A stretch of 64,000 nucleotides of DNA from Trichostrongylus colubriformis (GCA_963978905.1 OZ022257.1:21037664-21101663), one strand, 5' to 3'. Counted from the stretch's first letter, positions 1 to 11,199 are shown. The notes: a model not told the origin generated them from the sequence alone. Made by a program: numbers and translations.

Positions 1-829
1 CAACCGCGGCGGACGCTGGGGTTGGTCACCCACTTGGACACCCCGTTTCTTTTACCACGGACCCTTGAACGATTTCTCTAATGTTAGAGACATTCAGAGT
101 GAGCGCTAAATGGACCCATTTGAGCGGCGATGCTGGGCTCCTTCACAGATTTATACCCTTTCGAAATCTTTATAGGTGCGAATCTGCTCATTGCCAGGAT
201 GGGTCACTCACTCGCGAGCGGCGCTGCATTATGAGTGGGCGGTTGCTCCACCTGCATCGCTCACTCGTAATGCACTCCTTATTGGAAGTGTAAAGGAGTA
301 CGCCGAGTCTTTTGCATTCACTCAAAGCTATTTCATACTTTGCTGTTTGTGGCGCATCAAGGTGTAGGTAGGATCATTTCCTAGAGAAAATCGTTCGCGT
401 TATTTCTTCTGGTGGAATGTATAAGGCGTGGTGCTCATGCTTGAATGTAGATACTAGACTACTAGTTAAGCCTTTTCCTCGATTGTGCCTCTGTTCTGGC
501 TAGAATCGATTCGTGCAACATCATACGGCGGTGATTTTGAAAAATTTATTCGTTAAGATAAACGCAGAGGGCTCCGCAGAACTCGAAGACACCACAAATG
601 ACATCGGAAACACACTCGAAATAGAAGGACGTGGAGAAACAGAATTAGAAGGAAGTGGAGAAAACATATGATAAAACACTGATAAATCTCAACTAATCTT
701 TAACATTGTCTGAATTTTTGTGTTTATTTCGTTGAATTGTTGGAATCAAAGGATAACGTGAACGTGTAATGAATCTTTCATTTCTGTGCAGCTGTAGCAA
801 GCGCTCGCTAAAATTGTTTTGATTTATTT
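1..829. other. Intergenic or intronic DNA, nothing recognised
   Basis: Only short overlapping ORFs occur here, without codon character, splice-site framing or domain resemblance. There is no clear repeat shared with the rest of the window. Confidence 0.5.
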
Positions 830-849
830 GTGATTGAGAAATAGAGTGA

Positions 850-1078
850 GCATACGCAATCGGGTTCACCATAGACCCATCAAGTGCGCAGACAAGTTTC
901 CTAGGCTGTGGGCCACTAGGCCGCGGTCATATTTTGCGGTGCCGGCGGCACGGTGTGACTACGTATCTTTGTGTCTCCGCCTATGCCACCCTGCCTCGCT
1001 GCCTGCGTCATCTCTGCACTTCTTCCATGCCACACTCCCTCGCTGCCTGTGAACGCAGCCACGCCCTGCCGACGTTGA
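850..1078 (-). repeat. GC-rich dispersed repeat, copy 1 (partner at 54.09-54.27 kb)
   Basis: Read on the minus strand, this segment matches 54,090-54,265 on the plus strand over about 130 bp, sharing the blocks GTGGCTGCGTTCACAGG and GACGCAGGCAGCGAG with scattered differences. It is richer in G+C than its surroundings. No termini or target duplication were resolved, so the class is unknown. It may be distantly related to the GGGTG-ended elements at 2.9 and 44.9 kb, which have similar GC-rich interiors. Confidence 0.6.
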
Positions 1079-1307
1079 GTATGACGCCTTAGCAGAAGGA
1101 AATGGGGAAATCTCGAGGATACTTCATTCCATTAACCCATATAGAAATTAAGATTTTTGCGTTTCGGTAACTTTTCCCCATTGATTTTTCAACGAAAGCT
1201 TTCTTTGTAGACAATATTCCAACATGTGAAGAATGCAATCGACTATGTAAGTGTAGAGGCACACCCCAAATAATCCACGAGTTGAACAACAAGGGAAATT
1301 TACAAAC

Positions 1308-1432
1308 CCTGTGCCGTAGCGAAACGTCTGTCTCATCACGTTTTCTCGACGGTGGTGACATCACAGGCGATACTGATGTCTCTGATGAGTTCTTCTTAAC
1401 CGCTGGCGGAGGGGATGCTTGGTGCTTGTATG
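1308..1432 (-). CDS. Candidate Ser/Pro-rich coding exon
   Basis: On the minus strand a good acceptor (AAATTCAG) is followed by 41 codons rich in Ser, Pro and Lys (for example SPVMSPPSRKRDE) and a donor GTTTGT. The composition looks like a disordered tail rather than a folded domain. It could be a downstream exon of the coiled-coil gene at 3.8-10.3 kb, but its phase (needs one preceding base) does not match the phase-0 end of the exon at 3,830, so another exon would have to lie between them. The following stretch may hold a short last exon. Function is unknown. Confidence 0.35.
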
Positions 1433-1439
1433 CTGAATT

Positions 1440-2147
1440 TGCAATGGCACGGCAGAACCGCAAAAAGTGATTCACTGTGAGCATTATCCAATTGAGTATA
1501 GCACGAATGTAGCGACAAACACGATAAAGAAGAGGCTGAAATAATTTGTTAGTTAATGCCGTCTTTTCTCGTGGGAATACTTCTATCATCGATTTTGAAG
1601 ATACCAGGAAGGGTAAGTCTGGCAAATTGGAGGATTACGAAAGTAGAGGTGCTCAGCAATGTATTAGTAGAGAAAGAACGACATAAAACTGCGAGAAGCG
1701 AGAAAACCGAGCATTAGGAACCCAAAAATCCCCCTTCTCTCTCCTCCTCTGCGTCACTAGGCGGAGTGTATTGAAGACAGGTCAGAGTCTTAACCAGCCG
1801 GCCGCGATCCTTGTCCCGCCCCTCCACGGAGACTCCCCCTGCTGCATAACCGCATAACGGCATGCCGAGCTGCGGAGTTGCCATAAGACCCCAAGCCCGT
1901 TTTTTCAATGCGATTTTCGCAATGTATGACCTTTTCTGAAGTAGAAGGTTCGTTTTCAGGGAACATGTACTCCCAGATATCATTTTCCTTTACCCCTACT
2001 GGTGCCTTCGAGGTAGGCCATTCTACAGCTGGGCAAGGTTCGAATAGTGTTAAATGACGCACCCATCCCACACATGTGAAAGATCTAGTGATAGACTCGA
2101 ATCTCTTCAGCATCAGAAGGTAACTCTCGCGTTCACTTAAAGACAGT
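1440..2147. other. No recognised gene
   Basis: The minus strand carries an open frame of about 107 codons (1,790-2,113), but it overlaps another open frame in the same region and has no recognisable motif. Nothing else is supported. Confidence 0.4.
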
Positions 2148-2725
2148 GTTTGGGATAATGTGGGTGACAGCGAATCCCAAAAGGAGGCATTGACTAAAAA
2201 ATCACTGGGCTCAAAGGTCTATGTATGGCGAAATCCCCCGCAAAAGTCGACCCCTTGAGCAGTGGCGGAGACGGCCTCATCAGGGCGAACCGCCTTGGTT
2301 AGGGCAGCCCGCCTCCTGGCGACGTGATTAGTGGTTGGTCACGGTGAGGTTGGTCAAGGAAATTGGCAGGATTGAAAATATCGCAGCGCGCTTTCTCACT
2401 TTTAGCTTGAAGCTCACCACATGAAATTAGATGCTGTCGCATTTCCGAATCCCTTCAGGTTTACGTCTTGGTAATGCCAGTGGAAAACCTATGCGGACTA
2501 TCCGCCTCTTGACGGAAAGGTCGTCCGTGCCCAGAACCAACGGTGGGAAGGAGTCCTACTTCTCGGGTTTTTGGCCAATTCCATCCGTTTTTTCTCCACT
2601 ATCCTGTTACTAGGCATCTCGGCTATCATATTCACTACTTCATTTACTTTTCGTCCGAATTTTCCCTAAAGCTGCCTTTAAGAGCAGCGGGTACAAAAAT
2701 TAGCTTGACTATTGGAAATCAACGT
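2148..2725 (+). repeat. Dispersed ~560-bp repeat (inverted partner at 56.69-57.24 kb)
   Basis: This block matches 56,690-57,242 in opposite orientation over its whole length, with roughly 85-90% identity by eye. Both copies start near TTTGGGATAATGTGGGTGA or its equivalent and end near AAAGCTGCCTTTAA. Short frames in the two copies are not equally open, so no protein is claimed. It may be an untranslated or 5' part of a LINE, but no reverse transcriptase is attached. Confidence 0.75.
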
Positions 2726-2930
2726 GATAGCGGGCTGTCAAAAAGAAGTTGAATGGACCAAAAACCAGAGGGTGGCATTCATGGCCTACTGCTTATAGCC
2801 ACTAACGTAAATTCCCAAGAACATGCGACGCCACTGCAATATTGGTAGAAGCACTAGGATCTGTGATGCGCGGTGACCATGAGCAGAACACATCTTAAGC
2901 CCACGGTATAGGCGAGAAGGTGGAACCAAA

Positions 2931-3600
2931 GGGTGGGGTCCACGAGGTCGAATTTCCGCGCGGCCGCGCGCGATGAGCGGCACAGCGGGTGCGAGTGCCA
3001 GGGGTGGGGTCCACGAGGTCGATTTTCCGCGCGGCCGCGCGCGATGAGCGGCATGGCGGGTGCGAGTGCCAGTGGCAGGGCATGGTAGCCTTCCAGCGAG
3101 GTAGTGTGGCATGAGTGGAAAGCGCAGACGTGACGCAGTCACGCTCTGCCGGGCGACCTAGGGCAATCGATACGGCGAGTCGTACGGGGGCGCCGCGAGT
3201 GCACCGCCGCAAAGCGGAAAATCGACCTCGTGGACCCCACCCGAGTGCCAGTGGCAGGGCATGGTAGCCTTCCATCGAGGTAGTGTGGCATGAGTGGAAA
3301 GCGCAGACGTGACGCAGTCACGCTCTGCCGGGCGACCTAGGGCAATCGATACGGCGAGTCGTACGGGGGCGCCGCGAGTGCACCGCCGCAAAGCGGAAAA
3401 TCGACCTCGTGGACCCCACCCGAGTGCCAGTGGCAGGGCATGGCAGACTTCAAGCGAGGCAGTGTGGTATGGGTGGAAAGCGCAGACGTGACGCAGTCAC
3501 GCTCCGCCGGCCGATCAAGGGCAATCGATACGGCGAGTCGTACGGGGGCGCCGCGAGTGAAACGCCGCGAAGCGAAAATTCGACCTCGTGGACCCCACCC
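2931..3600. mobile_element. 670-bp foldback/tandem MITE with perfect 9-bp TSD, Mutator-like
   Basis: The element begins GGGTGGGGTCCACGAGGTCG and ends with its exact reverse complement; the terminal inverted repeat is at least 25 bp. The 9-mer GGAACCAAA lies immediately before it (2,922-2,930) and immediately after it (3,601-3,609), a perfect target-site duplication. Inside, a 71-bp unit is duplicated at 2,931-3,071, then a 179-bp unit is present three times (about 3,063-3,241, 3,242-3,420 and 3,421-3,600), each ending in the terminal-repeat sequence. No transposase is encoded. A 9-bp TSD is typical of Mutator-like elements, so a MULE-derived non-autonomous element is inferred. A shorter relative sits at 44,879-45,116. 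Confidence 0.85.
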
Positions 3601-3829
3601 GGAACCAAATTGCATCGGTCGTGGTAGGTCACTCAAAGCGCTTCTTTCATCATGGAAATCTCGAAACAAAACTCAGGCTTTCTTTAGGTAAAGACATTTT
3701 CCACAATCTCAATCTCCAAAAAATCTGATGTGTTCAAACTGAATCAAGCAACTGTACTATCCACCTGTCATGAATTACGTGGTTGGACTGGACAAAGGTG
3801 AAAATTCTGCATGGAGGTCGTGAGCTCAC

Positions 3830-6800
3830 CTCTTGTTCCCAACGCTGATATTCTAAGAGTGATAGTCGTTTCCGGAGATCCTCAATCTTTTCGTCAGCAA
3901 CAGCGTCAATATCGGAAAGTTTTGCGAGCCTTTCTGCTGCTTCGTTAGAGTCCTTGAGAAACAACATGTATTAATTCCGACGAACTGGTTAGTTATGGGC
4001 AATTTCCTATCAGGACACTCCAAGGGGTCAAGGGAAATGACTGCTGCAGAACGAGCTCCCCCTCGACGGGCACCCAAAATGACCCCCAGAGTCCAGCCTT
4101 TGTCGAGGAATCCTCTACAGGGGGTCGTATTTGGTCCGCTGGGAGAGGCGAGGGTCGTAATCGTTGAGCTAGGCAGTGATCAACGGAATTTCTCAATCGT
4201 TGAGCTAGGCAGTGATCAACGGAATTTCTCAGACTGAGGGTTCAAAGTGTAAAGGGGAGGTGTGATAAGACTGACTGACTGGGTTGGAACCCAAAACTAA
4301 TCTCAAACTTAAAGACACCAGGAGGGGTAATTTTGGCTTACGGTAGAACAGACGTAGTGTGGACGAGCTTGAGTGGCCGCCATTGCACAAACTCGCCAAT
4401 TTGACGCCTTGACATGGTGCCAAAAGAAGATGGTTCTAATATAGATTTGTTTTTTCCTTTTAGTTTTCACTTTGTTCTTTCTTATATTGTTTCTAGATGT
4501 ACTAACGGGTCAAATAAAGTCGGGGGGGGGGGAGAGGCAAAATTTTTACCCACGTCAAAGCTTCTTTCCCTTCCTAGCATTAGGCTGAAGCTGATGAGAC
4601 CTATGCTTTGACAGATGCTTTTTAATGTGGGAGGAGGGGATATCAATTTTAGCCTAAGCCTAGTAAGGGAAAGGAGCATCGACGTTGACGCAAAGTTGCG
4701 TCTTCCCCCGACTTTATTTGACCCTTCTGAGATTTTCAGGTATAGAAATGCACAATTAAGAAGATCCATAAGTAAACAAGTAAAATATGTCACTAGAAAA
4801 GGAAGAAGAAGAGAGAAAAGAAGGAAATAATTCAAAAATAAGGTTACATCAGGCCGAAGACAAGCTTCAAAATGAACGAAGCGTGGCTCGGCCACGGAAG
4901 CTTGCAGTTCGGACGGAAGCGCGCCCCGGGGCCAAATACCGTCTCATGGCGCGTTTTTCAGCGCTGGTTTCGTTACACATTGTATCTACCGAACCCATAT
5001 GTTTGTTTTCAGACGCCATTGTTTTCGTAAACGTTATTCCGCCCTTGCCCCCCTCCCGGTGCCTTTAATCATCGTGGAGACCTCATGAATAGCGCGATCA
5101 ACAACGAAGCCGGCTAATGCCAATATGCCTTCGTTGGCCCGCTGGCACCGAAACCACGTAGAGAGAACCTCCGAAAATCCGATTAGTCGTGGGAAGAGGT
5201 GTTTATCTACGGGTACCGCCGTGGATGAATACCCCAAAAACCATGGAATGAAAAGGAAAAATTTGATGATATGCACTTTTTCATATCCTACTGCTGCGTG
5301 AACACATGATAAGCCACAAATCCTCCTGATACTTTTAGTATTAGGTTGTAAGGAAAGTTTTGGCCGGTTTTTGAAATTTCAACTTCGAGAGATCATAACT
5401 CGGCTCAGAGTGCATCTTTTCTCACAGAGTAAGACCATTAGATTCGCCACACTCTTGGCAACACTATGCATACCTAGACATCTCAATTTGATAAAGGGCT
5501 GATAATTTATATTGCGCGAAATGAAAAAAAGTCGACTTCAAATCGCCACTCTTTCTGAACACACTGCTACTGAAGGAGCTGGTCAGATGTTTTGGGAAGT
5601 GGGGCATAGTTAGCGCTAGATCTGATGAACATGATAGACGAGAAGGGCCTCACCCTGCAACTTTTCTCACAGAGTAAGACCATTAGATTCGCCACACTCT
5701 TGGCAACACTATGCATACCTAGACATCTCAATTTGATAAAGGGCTGATAATTTATATTGCGCGAAATGAAAAAAAGTCGACTTCAAATCGCCACTCTTTC
5801 TGAACACACTGCTACTGAATGACAACTGCTTCAATTAGTGGAAGAGGATTTGTGAAAAATGCGCTTGCGCATGACTGCCGTGAGGGGTCCCGCGGCACCC
5901 ATTTTTTTTGGATTTTTCCAAATCAAGGCCACTTGAGGTGGTCAGCTAAGGTTGCTTGTTGAGGGCCAATACTTGTGGATATCCCCTGCAAATATGGACG
6001 CTCATCGCCTTCTGCCGTTTTAGTTAAAGCGATTTGATCAATTGAAAATTCGAGCAGCTCGTCCTCATTTCTGCACTTCTGAAACCGGAGACAATGTGTT
6101 CCATCCAGTGATACACCCCCTCCTCTTGCAGTATTCACATTTGTGGTCACCTTCGCTGGGACTCGGCTAAACAAGAACTCTTGAAGTGAAGCCATCTTAA
6201 AAGTGCCATTTTCGCAGCACTTTAAAACTTCCCTAATAAATTGAAAACCTTGTGGCATTCCAAATAAAACATATATTCTGAAAGAGCAACTTTTTCTCTA
6301 TCTAACGAGCACAATATGTCAGCTGATTCATATTGACGCGCTCTGATACTTAAATTTATCTTGTGAACGCGAAAAAGCGGCCAGAACTTTCCTTACAACC
6401 TAATATATTGATGATCGCGACCGCTTATGGACCGTATAGTAAAAGGAAATATGCACTGTTCTGGAAGTCCCTTGTTGCTAGCAGGACCGTCAGGGATTTA
6501 CAGCTATGTAATTACAGTGTTAAATTTATGCACACGTGTTTATTCTGAATATTTGCGAGACAAATTGCAAGAAGGTACCTTGTGGAAGGCACTATTTCGA
6601 AGACCACAACGAATTTTCGTTTCTCAGTATTACGGAGGAAATGTTTTTTCCTGGTTTTCCGATTTACTTACTGTGACATGCGTTCTTGTGATATTATCGA
6701 GAAGCCTCGTCACCCTTCGAATGTGCTCATCTAGACGACCAGCACTTGCAACCATTTCGGCTTCAGTTTCCTGAATGCGCAAAGGATATCGGCCAGTCTC

Positions 6801-9800
6801 TGAGAACCCTAGAAAAATCGCCATTTTGGGAGGACCACAATCAGGCAATGACGTCGACTGTACCGCGGGGTACGAAAACAACACTTTTGCGAACCGCTGG
6901 TTTCCTGTATCTGTTTCCCAAACAACAACTATTAAGTTGCGAACGCGCGACAAAGAGTCAGACATTGTGTATGCCTGAAACCGAATTCCTTTGTGACTTC
7001 GTTCAGTAGTTTGGCAAGAAACCCGCCATTTCCAGAATTTATGAAGTTCGTCATCGAATGAGTACTGCAGCTACACTCGCTGTATAACTTTGAAAATATT
7101 ACATGAGGTGGGTCCACGAGACCACTTTCAGTTATTCGTGTAAAATCTAGGAAGTGAACCCAGAATCTAATAACAAATTTGAAAGAGCTCTGTGTTTGAC
7201 TACTTCGCGAAGAGCTCTTCGAAACCTGACCGTTCAGTTCTTCCAATGGACAGGTTGCGGACACGATGCAGTGGAGGAAGGTGTGATGCCTTTTCTGGTG
7301 ATGCACCGCTGACATCATTTACCCAAAAAACGTTTTGTAAAGATCATGAGCTGCGGTCTGATTTCATGCCAGTTTCCTCACCAACAAAGATCGATATCTT
7401 AGTTGAACCCTCGGCAATAGTTTAATCGCTGAGTATCAGGTAGTGTATCGGAATTACAATGCAGAGACTCAAGAAAGTGCGATGAGAGCTTCCAAAAGTC
7501 TGCCTTTCTCCTTTACTGCTTGAAGTAGTAGCAATAGATGGATAAACAGAGGAAATTACTGACGTTAACGTACTAATTGAAATTTCCTCCAAAAGAGAAC
7601 ATAATGATCTTTTTTGTCTCATATCTTAAATGTATCATTTGAGCTCTCAAATATTCGCTCGAAGGTACGGAGAAGGTGTCTTGTTTTCCCTAAATTCGGT
7701 CATAACATTTTGGAATTATGCAGTTGGAATGCAATTACATCTACGTAACCTAAAACATCCAGAAGGGAAGAACATCACGGCTCGACTTTACTAGCTTCCC
7801 AAATGATAATGCCTTTTGATCTCAAGGTCATTCGAAAGCTAAGTAGAACAATGTTTTACGACTTAGCTGAAAACCTTACTCAAGAAGGACCAGAGCCAAA
7901 AAGGACAGCTACGAATCGCTTGTTCAATTCGATAGCACGAATTTTGAGTTTGAGTAGATCAGAAGTTGCATAGCGTTGTTGAAAAGGTGAGTAAGAAAAT
8001 TCATGGCTAACACATGGTAAATAAGGGATAAAAGTGTAAGAGGCGGAGCTGGTGCAATGACAAATGGTGCTCACTCCCAATCTCCCGAGGCGCGGATCAA
8101 ATAAGCATCCACGCCCGTTCAAGCCAACCGAGCCATCATTCTTCCGGGGTTGGAGATTGTTATTAGACTCCTTCTGGGGAATAAAGCACTGACTCAATCG
8201 CCTGAACTCTTCCGAACTCCGTCGACGATCAGATCAGGGACGCCGCCTTGTCTGGTAGGTCGAGGATTAGATGGGTTGGACACGTCGTGCGATATCGCGA
8301 TGACCGTTGGACCAGAGCGATTACCGACCGAATCCCTCGGGATTTCAAACGAATACGTGGATGACCGCCGCCGGCACGATGATCAGACTTTTTCACGAAA
8401 TTTCTGCGTGCGGGAATCGAGAAGATGTCGCCCCATCCCCCGGTCTGGTTCAGTGGACTGCTCTGGCTCGTAACAGGGAAGAAGGAGACGTTGCTAGCGT
8501 CCTTCGAGGCTCTCGATGAGCAACAGGACGACAGGTGATACAAAGGAAATCAAACGTCTTACACTGGCAGTTCCGGTGACTTCTACAACAGCAATCATGT
8601 ATTACCTCACGATCAGGGGATTCCTAATCTACTCCAACAAAGAGGCACTGATTTTAGCACTCAGTTTTTTTGCTTTTTGATTAAGAAAAAACTGCTGAGA
8701 GTTATAGTAATTGTGATAGTGCTTACGAAGACCAGGCTACATCGTATCCCAGCAAACAGTATTATTCGAAAGTGGTGGTTTTAATTGCCGTGATGACTGG
8801 TACCGAGAGCAGATTTTGGAAAATTTTGGAGCCTCCAAACCAGGAACAGTGCTGAATTCAGGCTTGGAGCGAAGTTGCTAGTATTGAGTGTAGCAGAAAA
8901 TTTACGACCGGAAAGATTCAAAAGAATGAAAAGTAGTTGCCAACAAATTGTCCTCAAGCTCGTTCACTGCATTTGCTTGCAAATTTCGGAAAAGGATATT
9001 CTGTGGTGAACTGTGGCTGGCGATCAAGTGTGGATCTACTGGAACAATTTCACACACAAGAAGTCGTTGATAGATAGAGAACGAGCATCACAACCACTGT
9101 CAAATTGGGATGATACCAACCCTAAACCGTGCTCTGCATGTGAGTATGAGGAAGATGAGGTAACTTTTGATGTTTGGAGTCTCCTATGATGAGGGTGCAG
9201 CGGGAGTCGAGGATCCTCGACAGGGGTCGTATCTAAAGGGACGAAAGGAGGGTCGTCCTTGCATAGGTCCGCGAAGAGCGCTAAAATCTGAACTTTCAAC
9301 ATGCAGATGAGGAGAGAAGGGTTTTTCGCAGCGAAAGGAAATGCGGAATAAAGATCTTTTTGTTTCCAATAGGAATACATAGCAATGCAATACATCGCAA
9401 CCGTACAATCCTGCTACAGTCACTGGTACTGTAGAAGTAAAAAAAAAGGTGGGGAAGGGGGAGGGGTAGTATTTGTTACCCATAGGGGTCGCACACTGCA
9501 GCGGCTATTTCTCCCTACACCTGGGAGTGCCCTGCCTATGATTAAGCACAAGGGGATTGTTGCAAAATGGATTTCAACATCTGTGAGCAATGGGCGCCTA
9601 TCCGTTCCTTCGCATGGTGCGCACAGCAGCTTGCTACAAAAACCATGGAGATGCACTTCCGCAACACTAATGGGGAGCTTTACAAGCGTGATCGTCAGAG
9701 TAGGTGCTTTTCGAAAAGCACCTTCTTAGATCACTGCAGCACAACCTAGATGCTACGCGAATTTGGAAATGAGATTTGCGAAAATGGTTGCTTTTGCTTC

Positions 9801-10250
9801 CTCAATACTGGCGCAGTCTTACCGCTACGGTATCATCAAGGTATATGATGATGGGAAATCTCCTAATAGTTGGGGTTATTCAGGGTCACTCGTGATTGAG
9901 AAGCCAGGAAGGAGAAGGTCAATAAGGATACCTGTCGGATACGTTCGACAATTTCCTTTCTTGCTCTGATTGAATCCATGCAGTTCTTAGGTTGCAGGAA
10001 ATCATGAGAAATGGTTTGTCAGGAGTAGCTTGTACTAGTTTTCAGAACAAATGTACCATCTTGGCAGAAAAAAATGACCGAAGTCTGGTTCATCTCCTAA
10101 TAGTTGGGGTTATTCAGGGTCACTCGTGATTGAGAAGCCAGGAAGGAGAAGGTCAATAAGGATACCTGTCGGATACGTTCGACAATTTCCTTTCTTGCTC
10201 TGATTGAATCCATGCAGTTCTTACACAATGCAAGCATTGCCTCTTCTTCT
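3830..10250 (-). CDS. Coiled-coil protein gene, partial (three phase-0 exons)
   Basis: Three minus-strand exons have good splice sites and all join in phase 0. Exon 10,250-10,166 has 28 codons (begins EEEAMLALCKNC, ends VERIRQ, donor GTATCC). Exon 6,770-6,672 has 33 codons (begins ETEAEMVASAGRLDEH, donor GTAAGT). Exon 3,952-3,830 has 41 codons (contains ADEKIEDLRKRLSLLEY, donor GTGAGC). The peptides are charged and heptad-like, so a coiled-coil protein is inferred; the family was not recognised. Further exons must exist on both sides and possibly between these three. The introns hold the mariner-type element at 5,341-6,403 and the LINE remnant at 8.1-8.5 kb. A partial copy of the first exon is at 9,985-9,932. 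Confidence 0.55.
4159..4229. repeat. 36-bp tandem duplication, two copies
   Basis: The unit starting AATCGTTGAGCTAGGCAGTG is repeated exactly with a period of 36 bp (4,159 and 4,195). It lies just downstream of one copy of the dispersed GGGGGTCGTAT motif. Confidence 0.85.
4318..4420 (-). repeat. ~100-bp dispersed repeat end (inverted partner at 20.04-20.14 kb)
   Basis: The minus strand here matches the plus strand at 20,041-20,140, including the block GTTGGCGAGTTTGTGCAATG and a downstream CTACCGTA block. The alignment has several mismatches and small gaps. It looks like the end of a transposon family; the interior is not shared. Confidence 0.65.
4504..4737. repeat. Degenerate hairpin/MITE with GGGTCAAATAAAGTCGGGGG arms
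   Basis: The left arm starts GGGTCAAATAAAGTCGGGGG at about 4,506, and the right arm ends with its complement (CCCCCGACTTTATTTGACCC) near 4,732. Arms of roughly 85 bp pair with interruptions and surround a loop of about 55 bp. No convincing target duplication was found at the edges. No gene is encoded. Confidence 0.7.
5058..5258 (+). repeat. ~190-bp dispersed repeat (direct partner at 40.56-40.75 kb)
   Basis: Shared blocks with 40,560-40,750 include ACCGAAACCACGTA and the spacing of the flanking sequence. On the minus strand both copies read similar peptides (LALAGFVVDRAIHEVS here and LALTGFVADRPLHEVS there), so the repeat may descend from a coding sequence. No known protein family was recognised. 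Confidence 0.6.
5341..6403. mobile_element. Mariner-type TIR element, 1,063 bp, TA-flanked, no recognised transposase
   Basis: The ends are inverted repeats: TTAGGTTGTAAGGAAAGTT on the left, and AACTTTCCTTACAACCTAA on the right. The dinucleotide TA flanks both sides (5,339-5,340 and 6,404-6,405), as expected for the Tc1/mariner superfamily. About 160 bp is duplicated inside (about 5,414-5,577 and 5,658-5,818, nearly identical). A minus-strand open frame of 111 codons (5,923-6,258) is not recognisable as a transposase. A diverged relative is at about 49,739-50,589. The element lies in an intron of the coiled-coil gene. Confidence 0.8.
6960..8088. other. Intron or intergenic DNA with weak exon candidates
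   Basis: Several short minus-strand frames (for example near 7,200-7,320 and 7,880-8,010) look mildly coding, but none has a clear acceptor, open frame and donor together. No repeat partner was noticed inside the window. Confidence 0.35.
8089..8545 (+). mobile_element. 3' fragment of an RTE-like LINE
   Basis: In shifting frames the plus strand reads the C-terminal region usual in nematode RTE-type LINEs: a block like IRWVGHVVRYRDDRWTRAIT, then RWSDFFTKFLRAG, then VQWTALARNREE. At least two frameshifts separate these blocks. The endonuclease and polymerase domains are missing, so this is a 5'-truncated dead copy. The similarity is to the C-terminal part of the larger LINE at 17.2-20.0 kb, recognised by family knowledge rather than a search. 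Confidence 0.7.
8550..9195. other. No recognised feature
   Basis: No open frame with coding character, repeat partner or hairpin was found. Confidence 0.4.
9205..9500. repeat. Region with dispersed GGGGTCGTAT motif and G-rich tract
   Basis: AGGATCCTCGACAGGGGTCG at about 9,211-9,230 resembles the motif near 4,106, 32,400, 41,820, 51,770 and 52,030. A purine tract (A9 followed by GGTGGGGAAGGGGGAGGGG) follows at about 9,440-9,470. Class unknown. Confidence 0.5.
9858..9989 (-). repeat. 132-bp exact duplicate containing a partial exon copy
   Basis: This segment is identical base for base to 10,092-10,223, 234 bp away. Both contain, on the minus strand, the 18 codons ending VERIRQ with the donor GTATCC. 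Here the upstream half of the exon is replaced, but CTAAG directly precedes the codon run, so 9,985-9,932 could still be used as a shorter phase-0 exon. The perfect identity suggests a recent event or gene conversion. Confidence 0.9.
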
Positions 10251-10320
10251 CTGTATATCCTGGAAAAGATAACGTTTTCGATGACGGGCTGTTTACTGAT
10301 TTTAAAGACATATTAACTTA

Positions 10321-10586
10321 CCAGTTGGCTGGCGCACACTTCTGCGCGCAAATCATGGCGATGCCGTGCAAAAAGGGTTTGATAGGCCCGACCACAGTTG
10401 TGTATGGAGTCGAGCGGAAATTTTCTTTCCTCTACTTTCAGCTAAGCTATTGAATTGGAAAAAAGCAGAGAATATGGCGTGATAATAAAGCATTTTGGTG
10501 TTAACATACTTCAGTCGCTTTGCAACGCATCCACTTTGCACCTCACCGACATGAATCGCGCGCAGTAGTGTGCGCCAGCCAACTGG
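10321..10586. mobile_element. 266-bp MITE with ~30-bp inverted ends
   Basis: The ends CCAGTTGGCTGGCGCACACT and AGTGTGCGCCAGCCAACTGG are inverted complements, followed inward by CTGCGCGC on both sides. No transposase frame is present. Target duplication is not clear. A fragment with the same GCGCGCAGTAGTGTG core lies near 40,344, so the family is dispersed. Confidence 0.75.
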
Positions 10587-11199
10587 TTTACGTCATCATT
10601 GGGAGTTTGGATAGTTCAGAGATAAACAGTTTTGTATTCGATTGCATCGATTGGTAACTAACGTTCACTTGCTGAGCATCCAATTCCTACACATTAATGG
10701 TATAATGGTGGATCTATATCTTTATTATCGTTGTTAATCGTTTTCGTAAACATGCTTCACTACTTGGAATTTTACATAGTCTAGCGGTCGATACCAAGTG
10801 TTGCTACCAATACCTAATTGAAATGATTCCGAGTGAACCGCTCGCTTCGCTATCACAGATATAGGTTGTATCATAATTATCAATGTAGATCACAGTATCA
10901 AGAGTAGTGCACCATTTTTTGGAACGCAAGGCAATTCAGCGGTCGATGCATCGGCCAGCCATATCAGGACATAAACAAAATATGTTCATCCAATATCACT
11001 GGGCATCGGACGCTTTTGCTAAAGCGGTCGTATAGTAGTAGCAAATGATGTAAATGATTTCATCCTATCCAATCCTAATGGTTCCTATCAGCCACTGTAA
11101 GCCGCTATCAGTTTCACTGAGGCCCTGTACCCAACAATACCATTGAGTCCCCCGTACCCTACAATACCTGCAAATGTGAACATTTAACTGTTAGCCGCA

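Noticed and set aside
1089..1625. 178-codon minus-strand ORF as a single gene
   Set aside because: Only the segment between a good acceptor and donor (1,308-1,432) looks coding; the flanks read like translated intron.
3139..3691. Many overlapping ORFs on both strands
   Set aside because: They are translations of the GC-rich foldback element, open in several frames at once.
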